A stretch of DNA of 64,000 nucleotides from positions 5,167,001 through 5,231,000 of the forward strand of contig NZ_JAGGML010000001.1 of assembly GCF_017875275.1 (NCBI RefSeq). Reading direction: 5' to 3'. Made by a program: the position numbers and the translations under genes. Every line of letters starts with the position of its first letter. Positions within the stretch are counted from its first letter, which is position 1. The DNA comes from Xanthobacter flavus (lineage in GTDB: Bacteria > Pseudomonadota > Alphaproteobacteria > Rhizobiales > Xanthobacteraceae). Positions 50,810 to 60,181 of this stretch are shown piece after piece. The notes below the pieces were generated by a model, which was not told the DNA's origin, searched no databases, and saw only the letters and a list, made by a program, of their open reading frames with translations.

Positions 50810-51579
50810 CAGGCCTCGTCCTTCTTCCAAACGCCCTCACGGACGAGGAAGGCGGCAGCGGCCGCCTTCTGTGCATTCTGCTTGGAGGCGCCATCCGCCT
50901 GCGCCGAGGCGAGGCCCGGCAGGTCCACCGCAACGGTGAAGCGGGGGGCGTGGTCCGGGCCGGAGCGCATCACCTCGCGATAGGCGGGCGGCGGCAGGCC
51001 CCGGGCCTGCGCCCATTCCTGCAGCACGGTCTTGGCATCGCGCAGCGGTCGGCGCGGGGCCTCCAGCCGGGGGCGCCAGAATCGCTCCACCAGCGCGTGA
51101 GCAGCCTCATACCCGCCATCGAGGAACACTGCCGCCACGACGCCCTCGGCCACGTCGGCGAGGATGGCGCGGCGCTTGTGCGCACCGGACTGGCTTTCGC
51201 CGGGGCCGAGGCGGATGAACGGGCCGAGGTCCATGTCCTCGGCGACTTCGGCGCAAGCTTCCTCGCGCACCAGCTCGGCGAGCCGGCGGGACAATTCTCC
51301 CTCCTCCCCTTCCGGGAAGGCGAGATAGAGCATGTGCGACACCACCGAGCCGAGCACGTGGTCGCCCAGGAATTCCACCCGCTGGTAGGAGCGCAGGCGC
51401 GGCGCCTCGCCCTTCACGGCGCTGATGTGGGACAGGGCCAGCTCAAGGATGGAGCGATCGCGGAAGCGGTAGCCGATCCGCTCCTCGAGATGGGCGAGAT
51501 CCCGCCCCGCGCCGTTCAATGCACCCGCGTGAACAGCCGATCCCATCGCACCGTCCAAGGCCATGTCCAAACCTGCCAC
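50809..51579 (-). CDS. rnc: Ribonuclease III
   Basis: Up to 256 residues. The catalytic signature is RVEFLGDHVLGSVVSHML (His in place of the common Arg), and the second acidic pair is in ILADVAEGVVAAVFLDGGY. The C-terminal double-stranded-RNA-binding domain runs DAKTVLQEWAQARGLPPPAYREV to SKQNAQKAAAAAFL. It processes rRNA and mRNA. The longest frame overlaps lepB by 64 bp, which is unlikely. A TTG at 51519, overlapping the lepB stop as TTGA, would start just before the conserved region (LNGAGRDLAHLEERIGYRF) and may be the real start. Followed by era with a 1-bp overlap. Confidence 0.94.
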   Translation of the reverse strand: MAGLDMALDGAMGSAVHAGALNGAGRDLAHLEERIGYRFRDRSILELALSHISAVKGEAPRLRSYQRVEFLGDHVLGSVVSHMLYLAFPEGEEGELSRRLAELVREEACAEVAEDMDLGPFIRLGPGESQSGAHKRRAILADVAEGVVAAVFLDGGYEAAHALVERFWRPRLEAPRRPLRDAKTVLQEWAQARGLPPPAYREVMRSGPDHAPRFTVAVDLPGLASAQADGASKQNAQKAAAAAFLVREGVWKKDEA

Positions 51580-52268
51580 GCGGAAGCGCCCTCGTCGATG
51601 GAGAAGAAGATCAGTTGCGCCTTGCCGATGAGATTCTCGAACGGAACATAGCCCACCTGGCTCAGCACGCGGCTGTCGGCGGAATTGTCCCGGTTGTCGC
51701 CCATCATGAAGAAGTGGCCGAGCGGAACCTCATAGACCGGGGTGTTGTCGTAGAAGCCGTTGTCCACGAGATCGAGGGTCTCATAGGAGACGCCGTTCGG
51801 CAGCGTCTCGCGCCAGCGCTTCACCGGCACCCTGCGGCCCGAGCCGTCGTCCTCGCTCACGTCGGACAGGCGCTCGCGCTTTACCGGCACACCGTTGATG
51901 TGGAGGAGGCCGCCGATCATCTGGATCTTGTCGCCGGGCATGCCGACGACGCGCTTTATGTAGTCGGTCTCATTGTCCTTGGGCAGCTTGAACACCACCA
52001 CGTCGCCCCGCGTCGGCTCCGAGCCGAGGATGCGGCCGGAGAAAAGGTTGGGCGAGAACGGAATCGAGAAGTGGGAATAGCCGTAGCTGTACTTGGACAC
52101 GAACAGGTAGTCGCCGATCAGGAGCGTGTCCTTCATCGACCCCGAGGGGATGTTGAACGGCTGGAACAGGAAGGTACGGATCACCAGCGCGATCAGCAGC
52201 GCATGGACGATCACCCGGACGGTTTCGAGGGTGCCGCCGTCCTTCTTGGAATCGCTGTTCGCGGTCAT
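51516..52268 (-). CDS. lepB: Signal peptidase I
   Basis: A 250-residue membrane peptidase that removes signal peptides. It has a single N-terminal transmembrane helix (TVRVIVHALLIALVIRTFLF). The catalytic Ser is in PSGSMKDTLLIGDYLFVSKYSYGYS, the catalytic Lys in RGDVVVFKLPKDNETDYIKRVVGMPGDKI, and box E is MMGDNRDNSADSRV. It is the first gene of lepB-rnc-era. The start follows no strong ribosome site. The gap 52269-52424 to acpS contains a hairpin (52350-52381). Confidence 0.96.
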   Translation of the reverse strand: MTANSDSKKDGGTLETVRVIVHALLIALVIRTFLFQPFNIPSGSMKDTLLIGDYLFVSKYSYGYSHFSIPFSPNLFSGRILGSEPTRGDVVVFKLPKDNETDYIKRVVGMPGDKIQMIGGLLHINGVPVKRERLSDVSEDDGSGRRVPVKRWRETLPNGVSYETLDLVDNGFYDNTPVYEVPLGHFFMMGDNRDNSADSRVLSQVGYVPFENLIGKAQLIFFSIDEGASAWQVWTWPWTVRWDRLFTRVH

Positions 52269-52349
52269 TGGTATCCAAGGTTTCCCAAATGAGGCGCAGG
52301 GTAAGACAAACTGCGCCGAAACTGAGGAGATACCGGCAGATGCGCGCCG

Positions 52350-52381
52350 GCCTCTACAGGCGAGACCGCCCCTATAGAGGC
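52350..52381. other. Hairpin between acpS and lepB
   Basis: GCCTCTA (52350-52356) pairs with TAGAGGC (52375-52381), and the inner CAGG can partly pair with CCCT. No T-run follows on either strand, so it may be an attenuator or a weak terminator between acpS and lepB. Confidence 0.4.
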
Positions 52382-52424
52382 TTCCCGGCCTCCCGGCAAC
52401 GCGCCCGCCCCACCTGCTCCAGCG

Positions 52425-52832
52425 TCAGGCGCCGGAGCGCGGCACCGCCGAGATGATGACATGGGCGGCCGTCAGCGGCCCTTCGTCCGTGAGGGACAGA
52501 TGGATGCGGGGCTCATATCCCTCCGGCACCATCTCCGCCAGCCGTCGCGCCGCGCCGCCCGTGAGCACCAGCGTCGGCTGGCCGGACGGCAGGTTCACGA
52601 CGCCCATGTCGCGCCAGAACACGCCCCGGCTCAGCCCGGTGCCGAGCGCCTTGGCGCAGGCCTCCTTGGCCGCGAAGCGCTTGGCGTAGGTCTCCGCCCT
52701 GAGCTTGCGCCGATCCGCCTTTGCCCGCTCCAGCGGCGTGAAGACGCGGTTGAGGAACCGGTCGCCGAACCGCTCGATGGATTTGGCGATGCGGCGCGCA
52801 TCCGAGAAGTCGGAGCCGATGCCGAGGATCAT
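52425..52832 (-). CDS. acpS: Holo-[acyl-carrier-protein] synthase
   Basis: A 135-residue phosphopantetheinyl transferase that activates acyl carrier protein. The magnesium motif is [35 protein letters not shown] and the catalytic [16 protein letters not shown] follows at about residue 55. ATG 52832 overlaps the pdxJ stop by 4 bp (ATGA), so the pair is co-translated. A longer frame to 53114 is a shadow of pdxJ. Confidence 0.95.
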   Translation of the reverse strand: MILGIGSDFSDARRIAKSIERFGDRFLNRVFTPLERAKADRRKLRAETYAKRFAAKEACAKALGTGLSRGVFWRDMGVVNLPSGQPTLVLTGGAARRLAEMVPEGYEPRIHLSLTDEGPLTAAHVIISAVPRSGA

Positions 52833-53599
52833 GCCGCCGCGTCCGCTGCTGCCGCGCGCCCGGCGGCGATGGCCGCCCGCATGGTGACGATGGCCGCCTC
52901 CAGCCCGACGAAGATGGCTTCGCCGATGAGGAAATGGCCGATGTTCAGCTCCACGATCTCGGGAAACGCCGCGATGCGCTCCGCCGTCGCATAGTCGAGC
53001 CCATGGCCGGCATGAACTTCCAGACCGAGCCCGTGGGCCTGCCGCGCGCCGGCCTTCAGCCGCGCGAACTCGGTCTCGGCCTCCGCCGTGCGACCTTCCG
53101 CCACCGCGTCGCACCAGCCGCCGGTGTGCAGTTCCACGATGTCGGCGCCGAGCGCGGCGGCGGCGGCGATCTGCCGGTCCTCGGCCGCGATGAAGAGCGA
53201 GACGCGGATGCCGGCCGCCTTCAGCCGGGCGATGCGCGGGCCGAGTTCGGCGGCGAGACCCGCCGCATCGAGGCCGCCCTCGGTGGTGCGCTCCTCCCGT
53301 CGCTCGGGCACGAGGCAGCAGGCGTTGGGCCGGATGGAGAGTGCGATGCCCACCATCTCCTCGGTGGCGGCCATCTCGAAATTGAGCGGCAGGTCTATGT
53401 CCGCCTTCAGGCGCGCCATGTCCGCGTCGCGGATATGGCGGCGATCCTCCCGCAGATGGGCGGTGATTCCATCCGCGCCCGCCGCGGCGGCGAGGAGAGC
53501 GGCGCGCACCGGGTCGGGCAGGAGGCCGCCCCGCGCGTTGCGCACGGTCGCCACGTGGTCGACGTTCACCCCCAGCCGCACCGGCTCCAGCACCGCCAT
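52829..53599 (-). CDS. pdxJ: Pyridoxine 5'-phosphate synthase
   Basis: A 256-residue TIM barrel that makes pyridoxine-5'-phosphate from 1-deoxyxylulose-5-phosphate and 3-amino-2-oxopropyl phosphate. Motifs are [77 protein letters not shown] and [18 protein letters not shown] 53599 has AGGAG 8 bp upstream. The frame open to 53692 enters repeat copy 3 and is rejected. It is upstream of acpS, a usual alphaproteobacterial pair. Confidence 0.96.
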   Translation of the reverse strand: MAVLEPVRLGVNVDHVATVRNARGGLLPDPVRAALLAAAAGADGITAHLREDRRHIRDADMARLKADIDLPLNFEMAATEEMVGIALSIRPNACCLVPERREERTTEGGLDAAGLAAELGPRIARLKAAGIRVSLFIAAEDRQIAAAAALGADIVELHTGGWCDAVAEGRTAEAETEFARLKAGARQAHGLGLEVHAGHGLDYATAERIAAFPEIVELNIGHFLIGEAIFVGLEAAIVTMRAAIAAGRAAAADAAA

Positions 53600-53662
53600 C
53601 GTTTCCGCTCCTGCCGTCGTCACGCGCGTTCCTGCATGGTCCAGAACACCGTTACCCGCTTT

Positions 53663-53771
53663 GTCATCCCCCGGCTCGTCCGGGGGATCCACCTAGCCGA
53701 CAGGCCGGTGCCCCGTCATCGATCACGCGGCAAACGGGACAGTGGATGCCCCGGACAAGCCGGGGCATGAC
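53663..53771. repeat. Dispersed paired-hairpin repeat, copy 3
   Basis: GTCATCCCCCGGCTCGTCC with its arm (53663-53692) and GTGGATGCCCCGGACAAGCC with its arm (53742-53771) face each other across 49 bp, the same plan and spacing as copy 1 at 11148-11258. It fills most of the gap between pdxJ and rsh. Confidence 0.85.
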
Positions 53772-53820
53772 AACTCAAGGACCTGCCTCGACCGGTGAGA
53801 CACGCCTAATCATAACAACT

Positions 53821-56028
53821 TCAGCCGTTCACGCGCTCCACCTGCGAGACCACGTCGCGGGCCTTGAGATCGGCGATGATGGCGTTGAGGTGCCTCAGGT
53901 CGAACACCTCCACGTCGATCACCATCTCGTGGAAATCGGCCGAGCGGGCATGCATCTGCAGCCCGTCGATATTGCCGCCCCGGTCGCCGATGGCGCCCGC
54001 GATCTGCGCCAGCGAGCCGGGCGCGTTGCGGGCGGTGACAACGATGCGGGCGGGGAACCGCCCCTCGGACAGTTCGTCCACGTCCCAGCGCACGTCGAGC
54101 CAGCGCTCGGGCGCATCCTCGAAGCCCTGCAGCGACGCCGACTGGATGGGATAGATGGTGATGCCCTCGCCCGGCGTGAGGATGCCGACGATACGGTCCC
54201 CTGGCACGGCCCCGCCATCGGGCGCGAAGCGCACCGGCAGGTCGCCGTTGATGCCGCGGATGGGGATGGCATCGAGCCGCTCGGCCTTGGCGCCCTCGGG
54301 AATCTTGAACTTCAGGTTGTGCCCGCGCTTCAGCTCGAACCAGCCCTCGCCGCTGGCGCGCTCGGACCGCTCCTCGGGGCGGGGCGGCACCCAGTCGGGA
54401 TAGACGGCGCGGATCACGTCATCGGTCTTGATCTCGCCCCGGCCGATGGCGGCGAACACATCCTCCGCCGAAGCGCGTGCGAGGCGCGGCGTGGCCTTCG
54501 CCACCGCGTCCTCGGTGAAGGGCTTGCCGACGCGGGTGAAGGCCCGCTCGGTGATCTTGCGGCCGAGGCCGGCATATTGGGCGCGCACGGCGGCGCGGGT
54601 GGCCCGGCGCACGGCGGCGCGCGCCTTGCCGGTGACGGCGATGGTTTCCCACGCGCCCGGCGGCGTCTGCGCCTTGGAGGTGATGATCTCCACCTCGTCG
54701 CCGTTCTTCAGCTCAGACACCAGCGGCGCGATGGAGCCGTTGATCTTGCAGCCCACGGCGGTGTTGCCCACGTCGGTATGCACGGCATAGGCGAAATCGA
54801 TGGGCGTCGCCTTGCGCGGCAAGGCGATGAGCCGGCCCTTGGGGGTGAAGCAGAACACCTGATCGTGGAACAGCTCGAGCTTGGTGTGCTCGAGGAATTC
54901 CTCGGGCGAGAGCCCCTGCGAGAGATTCTCGATGGTCTTGCGCAGCCAGGCGTAGGCGCGGCTCTCGTGGGAGAGCATCTCCCCCGGCGCGCCCGACGCA
55001 TCCTTGTAGAGGGCATGGGCGGCGATGCCGTATTCGGCGATCTCCTCCATGTCCTTGGTGCGGATCTGCATCTCGACGCGCTGGCGGCGCGGGCCGACCA
55101 CCGTCGTGTGCAGCGAACGGTAGTCGTTGGGCTTGGGGGTGGAGATGTAATCCTTGAAGCGGCCGGGCACGATGGCCCACTTGGTGTGGACCACGCCCAA
55201 AGCCCGGTAGCAGTCCTCCACCGAGGAGACGAGCACGCGGAAGCCGTAGAGGTCCGACAATTGCTCGAAGCCGATGGCCTTGCGCTCCATCTTGCCCCAG
55301 ATGGAAAACGGCCGCTTCTCCCGCCCCTTGACCTCGGCGACGATGCCGCGCCGGGCGAGTTCGTCCTTCAGCTCCCGCTCGATCTCCTGCACCACCGGCC
55401 CGTTGACCTGCCGAAGCTCGGACACGCGCGTGGTGATGCTCTCATAGGCCTCCGGGGACAGTTGGCGGAAGGCGAGATCCTCCAGCTCCTCGCGCATGTC
55501 CTGCATGCCCATGCGGGCGGCCAGCGGCGCGTAGATGTCCAGCGTCTCCTGCGCCACCCGGTCCCGCTTCTCCGGCGGCACCCATTTCAGCGTGCGCATG
55601 TTGTGGAGGCGGTCGGCGAGCTTGACGAGGAGCACCCGCACGTCGTCGGCGATGGCGAGCAGGAGCTTGCGGAGATTCTCGGCCTGCTTCGCCTGCTTGG
55701 AGACGAGGTCGAGCTTCTTGATCTTGGTGAGCCCCTCCACCAGCGTCGCGATCTGCTGGCCGAACAGGCGCTCGATCTCCGCCTTGGTGGCGCTGGTGTC
55801 CTCGATGGTGTCGTGCAGCAGGGCCGAGACGATGGTGGCATCGTCCAGCTTGAGATCGGTGAGGATCGCGGCGACTTCGAGCGGATGGGAGAAATAGGGA
55901 TCGCCGGACGCACGCAGCTGACTGCCGTGCGCCCTCATGGCGTAGACATAGGCGCGGTCGAGCAGCGCCTCGTCGGTGTTGGGATTATACCGTCGAACGC
56001 GCTCGACGAGTTCGTATTGGCGCATCAT
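53821..56028 (-). CDS. rsh: Bifunctional (p)ppGpp synthetase/hydrolase (RelA/SpoT homologue)
   Basis: A 735-residue long Rsh. The N-terminal HD hydrolase domain has YFSHPLEVAAIL, VSALLHDTIEDT and KLADRLHNMRTL, which indicate an intact hydrolase. The synthetase domain has GFRVLVSSVEDCYRALGVVHTKW and DYISTPKPNDYRSLHTTVVGP. Then come the TGS domain (FCFTPKGRLIALPRKATPIDFAYAVHTDVG) and a C-terminal ACT domain. It makes and degrades the stringent-response alarmone. ATG 56028 (MMRQYELVERV) or 56025 is the likely start. It is the single Rsh typical of alphaproteobacteria. Confidence 0.96.
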   Translation of the reverse strand: MMRQYELVERVRRYNPNTDEALLDRAYVYAMRAHGSQLRASGDPYFSHPLEVAAILTDLKLDDATIVSALLHDTIEDTSATKAEIERLFGQQIATLVEGLTKIKKLDLVSKQAKQAENLRKLLLAIADDVRVLLVKLADRLHNMRTLKWVPPEKRDRVAQETLDIYAPLAARMGMQDMREELEDLAFRQLSPEAYESITTRVSELRQVNGPVVQEIERELKDELARRGIVAEVKGREKRPFSIWGKMERKAIGFEQLSDLYGFRVLVSSVEDCYRALGVVHTKWAIVPGRFKDYISTPKPNDYRSLHTTVVGPRRQRVEMQIRTKDMEEIAEYGIAAHALYKDASGAPGEMLSHESRAYAWLRKTIENLSQGLSPEEFLEHTKLELFHDQVFCFTPKGRLIALPRKATPIDFAYAVHTDVGNTAVGCKINGSIAPLVSELKNGDEVEIITSKAQTPPGAWETIAVTGKARAAVRRATRAAVRAQYAGLGRKITERAFTRVGKPFTEDAVAKATPRLARASAEDVFAAIGRGEIKTDDVIRAVYPDWVPPRPEERSERASGEGWFELKRGHNLKFKIPEGAKAERLDAIPIRGINGDLPVRFAPDGGAVPGDRIVGILTPGEGITIYPIQSASLQGFEDAPERWLDVRWDVDELSEGRFPARIVVTARNAPGSLAQIAGAIGDRGGNIDGLQMHARSADFHEMVIDVEVFDLRHLNAIIADLKARDVVSQVERVNG

Positions 56029-56212
56029 GGCCGGAACGATCCGTCGCAGCACGGCGGAGCGGGTTGAGCACCCGCCCCATCCTGTTGGACCGTAGATATC
56101 ATGCGGGGGGGCGGGATGCGCAAGCCATTGTCACTGCATGGGTGTGGGAATGTCGCGCATGCCTTGGCCCGCCTCCCTCCCCCTCCCCATGAGGAAGAGG
56201 GAGGCGCGAGTA

Positions 56213-57187
56213 TCACGGCAGAAGCAGCGTCGCCCCGGTGGTGTTGCGGCCTTCGAGGTCGCGGTGTGCCTTCTGCACGTCCTTCAGCGCATAGGTCTGG
56301 TGGATCGGGATCTTCACCGCGCCGGTCAGCACCGCCTCGAACAGATCGTTGGCGGTGGCGATGAGGTCGGCCCGCTTGGCGACGAAGGTGCCGAGCGTGG
56401 GGCGGGTCGCGAACAGCGAGCCCTTGGCGGAGAGGTGCAGCAGGTCGAAATTCTTGATGGCGCCGGAGGCGTTGCCGAAGCTCACGAACAGGCCGAGGGG
56501 CTTCAGGCAGTCGAGGGAGGCGGGATAGGTGGCCTGTCCCACGCCGTCATAGACCACGTCGCACAGCTTGCCGGAGGTGATCTCCTTTACCCGGTGCACG
56601 AAGTCCTCGTCGCGGTAGAGAATCACCTCGTCGCAGCCGTTGGCGAGGGCCAGCTCGGCCTTGTCCTTGGAGCCCACGGTGCCGATGACGGTGGCGCCGA
56701 GGTGCTTCGCCCACTGGCACAGGATGAGGCCGACGCCGCCGGCGGCGGCCTGCACCAGAATCACGTCGCCCGGCTTGATGTGGTGGGTGCGGCGCACGAG
56801 ATACTGCGCCGTCATGCCCTTCAGCATCATGGCCGCGGCGGTGCGGTCGTCGATGGCGGCGGGCAGATGCACCAGCGCCGCGGCTGGCACGTTCCGCAGC
56901 TCCGCATAGGCGCCGATGGTCATGGCATAGGCCACGCGGTCACCGGGGTGGAAATCGGTCACGTCGGGGCCGACCGCCTCGACCACGCCGGCGCCCTCAT
57001 TGCCGGGAATGAAGGGCATGCTGGCGGCCTTGTAGAGGCCGGTGCGGAAATAGACGTCGATGAAGTTGAGGCCGATGGCGGTGTGGCGCACCTGCACCTG
57101 TCCGGGCCCCGGCGGCGCAACCACCACCTCCTCGAAGGTGAGCACCTCGGGTCCGCCCGTCTGATGCACCTGAACCGCATGAACCAT
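56213..57187 (-). CDS. NADPH:quinone oxidoreductase (zinc-free MDR family)
   Basis: A 324-residue quinone oxidoreductase of the QOR type. Typical blocks are MVHAVQVHQTGGPEVLTFEEV, TAIGLNFIDVYFRTGLYK, FIPGNEGAGVVEAVGPDVTDFHPGDRVAYA, MLKGMTAQYLVRRTHHIKPGDVILVQAAAGGVGLILCQWAKHLGATVIGT and VYDGVGQATY. The zinc ligands of alcohol dehydrogenases are missing. ATG 57187 is chosen; an in-frame TTG at 57196 is possible. Good RBS GGAGGATAGG further upstream. The gap 56029-56212 to rsh contains a G-rich/C-rich segment (about 56168-56200) loosely like the C/T palindrome. Confidence 0.92.
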   Translation of the reverse strand: MVHAVQVHQTGGPEVLTFEEVVVAPPGPGQVQVRHTAIGLNFIDVYFRTGLYKAASMPFIPGNEGAGVVEAVGPDVTDFHPGDRVAYAMTIGAYAELRNVPAAALVHLPAAIDDRTAAAMMLKGMTAQYLVRRTHHIKPGDVILVQAAAGGVGLILCQWAKHLGATVIGTVGSKDKAELALANGCDEVILYRDEDFVHRVKEITSGKLCDVVYDGVGQATYPASLDCLKPLGLFVSFGNASGAIKNFDLLHLSAKGSLFATRPTLGTFVAKRADLIATANDLFEAVLTGAVKIPIHQTYALKDVQKAHRDLEGRNTTGATLLLP

Positions 57188-57255
57188 GGCAACCAACCCC
57201 TATCCTCCCGAAGTTGGAGGGATCATAGGGCGGGCGGGGTCGGCCGCAAGCGCAG

Positions 57256-58011
57256 TCAGCGCCCTCCCGAAATCTTGAGCACCGCGCCTGTCGTGTAGCT
57301 CGCGGCTTCGGACAGCAGGAACAGCACCGCCTCCGCCACCTCCTCCGCCGTGCCGGGCCGGCCGATGGGGATGGACGGCGTCAGGCGCTCCAGCCGCCCG
57401 ACCACGCCGCTCGCATCGTGAATGTCGGTGGCGATGAGGCCCGGCGCGACTGCATTCACGCGGATTCCCTCGCGCGCCACCTCGCGCCCGAGGCCCAGCG
57501 TGAAGCTGTCGATGGCGCCCTTGCTGGCGGCGTACCAGACATATTCCCCCGCCGAGCCCAAGGTCGCCGCCATGGAGGAGATGTTGACGATGGCGCCGCC
57601 CTTGCCGCCCCGCGCGGTGGACATGCGCCGCACCGCCTGCTGCGCCACAAGGATCGCCCCCGTGACGTTGAGATCGATGACATGGGCCATCTCGGCGGGG
57701 TCGGCATCGGCGAAGGGACCGGCGCGGCCGGTGATGCCGGCGTTGTTCACGAGGTCGGTGACGGTGCCGAGATTGGCGTCCACCTCCTCATAGAGACGGG
57801 CGATGTCCTCCGGCCGCGCCATGTCGCCCTTGACCACCAGAACCTCCGCCCCCAGCGCCCGCGCCTCGGCGGCCACATCGTCCGCAGAGGCGGCGTCGCG
57901 CGTGTAGTTGATGGCGATGCGTCCGTAGCCGGCCTCCGCCGCCTGCCGCACGCAGGCCGCGCCGATGCCCCGGCTGCCGCCGGTGACGAGCAGAACCTTG
58001 TCCGCGTTCAT
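57256..58011 (-). CDS. Short-chain dehydrogenase/reductase
   Basis: A 251-residue classical SDR. The cofactor motif TGGSRGIG is at residues 10-17, NNAG at about 90, catalytic Ser in VNISSMAATLG, and YAASK as the YxxxK pair. The second-strand residues NYTRD (no Asp at its end) suggest NADP(H). The substrate is unknown; sugar or hydroxy-acid SDRs have this form. The start overlaps the TerC stop by 4 bp, so it is co-transcribed with it. Confidence 0.9.
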   Translation of the reverse strand: MNADKVLLVTGGSRGIGAACVRQAAEAGYGRIAINYTRDAASADDVAAEARALGAEVLVVKGDMARPEDIARLYEEVDANLGTVTDLVNNAGITGRAGPFADADPAEMAHVIDLNVTGAILVAQQAVRRMSTARGGKGGAIVNISSMAATLGSAGEYVWYAASKGAIDSFTLGLGREVAREGIRVNAVAPGLIATDIHDASGVVGRLERLTPSIPIGRPGTAEEVAEAVLFLLSEAASYTTGAVLKISGGR

Positions 58012-58763
58012 TCCTCGCCTCCCCTGTTGAGCGCGATCCGCCGCCGGCGACGGCCGGCGGCGGCGACGTTGAGCGCCTCGACCATCACCGAGAAGGCCAT
58101 GGCCGCATAGATGTAGCCCTTGGAAACATGGGCGCCGAAGCCGTCGGCCACCAGCGTCACGCCGATCAGCACCAGGAAGGCGAGCGCCAGCATCTTGGTG
58201 GTGGGATGCGAGGCGATGAAGGCGGAGAGCGGCCCGGAGGCCACGAACATGATGCCCACCGCGATGATCACCGCCATCACCATGATGGCCAGATGCTCGG
58301 CCATGCCGATGGCGGTGAGGATGGAATCCACCGAGAAGACCAGATCGAGCAGGATCACCTGCACGACAATGGAGGCGAAGGCGCGTTTGGCCGCTCCGGC
58401 CCCATCCGCCGCGCCCGGCTCGTCCTCGCCTTCCAGGGCGCCGTGCATCTCCAAAGTCGCTTTGGCGATCAGGAAGGCGCCGCCGCCGATGAGGATGATA
58501 TCGCGCCAGGAGAAGTCATGGCCGAACGCCGAGAACAGCGACTCTCTGAGGCCGATCAGCCAGGAGAGCGCGAACAGCAGCCCGATGCGCAGCAGAAGCG
58601 CTGCTGAAAGGCCGATCTGCCGGGCCCGCAGCGCCTGCGCGGGCGGCAGGCGCTGCACCACCAGCGAGATGAACACGACATTGTCGATGCCGAGCACGAT
58701 CTCCATGGCCGTCAGCGTTACCAGCGCCGCCCAGGCTTCCGGCGACGTGATCCAATCCAGCAT
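58008..58763 (-). CDS. TerC family integral membrane protein
   Basis: A 251-residue TerC/YkoY-type membrane protein with seven to eight helices. The metal-binding-type motif is in LTAMEIVLGIDNVVFISLVVQRLPPAQ, and the repeat has VILLDLVFSVDSILTAIGMAEHLAIMVMAVI. Acidic residues within these helices are typical; manganese or tellurite-related export is reported for relatives. An acidic loop (EGEDEPGAADGAG) separates the halves. ATG 58763 is preferred over the longer frame to 58832. Overlaps the SDR gene by 4 bp. Confidence 0.9.
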   Translation of the reverse strand: MLDWITSPEAWAALVTLTAMEIVLGIDNVVFISLVVQRLPPAQALRARQIGLSAALLLRIGLLFALSWLIGLRESLFSAFGHDFSWRDIILIGGGAFLIAKATLEMHGALEGEDEPGAADGAGAAKRAFASIVVQVILLDLVFSVDSILTAIGMAEHLAIMVMAVIIAVGIMFVASGPLSAFIASHPTTKMLALAFLVLIGVTLVADGFGAHVSKGYIYAAMAFSVMVEALNVAAAGRRRRRIALNRGGEE

Positions 58764-58957
58764 CGGCGCGCTCCCCTGCCCCAGATTCGCGAAGGCTGAT
58801 CGGATCGCGGCGCGACTGCAAGTGCGAAGCACAGCAACACCAGGCGCGCACGCGCTGGTCCGCGGCCTCGTCCTGCACGTATCCGCGGCATCTCCGCAGC
58901 TTTCGCCGGAGTAGAGTCGGCTCTAGTGTCCCGTGATCCGACCATGAGGAGGCAGCG

Positions 58958-60136
58958 ATGGAACACGACGTGATGCACGAGGTGGTCGTCGTCGGCGCGG
59001 GTCCCGCCGGACTTGCCACCGCCATCGGCCTCGCCGCGCGGGGCGTGTCGACCGCGCTCGTCACCGGCCCCGATCGCGGCGCGGACCACCGCACCACGGC
59101 TCTGCTGGAAGGCTCGGTGCGCATCCTCGACTCGTTCGGCGTCTGGGCGAGTATCGCGCCCCGCGCGGCGCCGCTGCGCGACATGCGCATCGCCGACGCC
59201 ACCCGCCGGCTTGTGCGCGCGCCGGAGGTGACCTTCCGCTCCGCCGAGATCGGCCTCGACGCCTTCGGCTACAACATCGAGAACGACGCCCTGCGCAACA
59301 GCCTCCTCGCCGCCGCGATGGAGATGCCGGACCTCCACATCGCGCGCACCTCCGTGGAGCGTATCGATTTCGCGCCGGATGCAGTGACGCTCGCCCTCGC
59401 CGACGGCGCGCGCCTTTCCGCCCGCCTCGTCGCGGGGGCGGACGGACGGCAGTCCACGGTGCGCGCCGCCGCCGGCATCAAGATGCGCAACCGCGCCTAT
59501 CCACAGGTGGCCTTCACCGCCACCGTGCGACACACGCGGCCCCACGAGGACACCTCCACCGAATTCCACACCGAGAGCGGCCCCTTCACGCTGGTGCCGC
59601 TCGCGGGCGAGCGCTCCTCCATCGTCTGTGTGGTCACCGAGCGCGAAGCCATCCGCCTGCTCGGCCTTGGCGACGAGGCACTGGCGCGGGAGCTGGAGGC
59701 GCGCGCCTCCTCCGTGCTCGGCCGGTTCGAGATGGAGGGTGGCCGCGGCGCCTTCCCGCTGGCGGCGGAGACTGCGGAAAGCCTCGTCGGCGACCGCGTG
59801 GCGCTGCTGAGCGAAGCCGCCCACATCATGCCGCCCATCGGGGCTCAGGGACTCAATCTCGGCCTGCGGGATGCGGCGGCTTTGGTCGCGCTCGTGGCCG
59901 ATGCGTTGGCGTCCGGGCGCGATCCCGGCAGCCGCGAGGTGCTCGCGCGCTATGCGGACAAGCGCCAGCGCGACATTTCGAACCGCATGTCCGCCGTGGA
60001 CCTGCTCAACCGCTCGCTCCTGTCCGATCTGGTGCCGGTGCAGAGCGTGCGCGGCTTCGGCCTCTATCTGCTCGACCGCGTCGGCCCGCTGCGGCGGACG
60101 CTCATGCGCCTCGGCGTCGGCGACAAGGCGGCGTGA
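58958..60136 (+). CDS. FAD-dependent UbiH/UbiF-type monooxygenase
   Basis: A 392-residue class A flavin monooxygenase. The FAD motif GAGPAG is at residues 13-18 (VVVVGAGPAGLATAIGLA). The DG motif is in VAGADGRQSTVR, and the FAD phosphate motif in VALLSEAAHIMPPIGAQGLNLGLRDAAALV. It resembles ring hydroxylases of ubiquinone synthesis (UbiH/UbiF/UbiL type). Which ring position it acts on cannot be decided. A strong AGGAGG ribosome site precedes ATG 58958. It is divergent from TerC across 194 bp. Its stop codon lies at the start of a 14-bp tandem repeat. Confidence 0.9.
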   Translation: MEHDVMHEVVVVGAGPAGLATAIGLAARGVSTALVTGPDRGADHRTTALLEGSVRILDSFGVWASIAPRAAPLRDMRIADATRRLVRAPEVTFRSAEIGLDAFGYNIENDALRNSLLAAAMEMPDLHIARTSVERIDFAPDAVTLALADGARLSARLVAGADGRQSTVRAAAGIKMRNRAYPQVAFTATVRHTRPHEDTSTEFHTESGPFTLVPLAGERSSIVCVVTEREAIRLLGLGDEALARELEARASSVLGRFEMEGGRGAFPLAAETAESLVGDRVALLSEAAHIMPPIGAQGLNLGLRDAAALVALVADALASGRDPGSREVLARYADKRQRDISNRMSAVDLLNRSLLSDLVPVQSVRGFGLYLLDRVGPLRRTLMRLGVGDKAA

Positions 60137-60176
60137 AGCCGGCCGCATGAAGCTGGCAGCGTGAAGCTGGTGGCGT
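60135..60176. repeat. Three 14-bp tandem repeats at the end of the UbiH-like gene
   Basis: GAAGCCGGCCGCAT, GAAGCTGGCAGCGT and GAAGCTGGTGGCGT follow one another, with a TGA across each junction. The first unit overlaps the stop codon of the monooxygenase gene, and the array ends 5 bp before the convergent transporter stop. Confidence 0.8.
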
Positions 60177-60181
60177 GACGA

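Noticed and set aside
52350-52381. Intrinsic terminator between acpS and lepB
   Set aside because: The hairpin has only a 7-bp outer stem and no T-run on either strand, so it is listed only as a hairpin.
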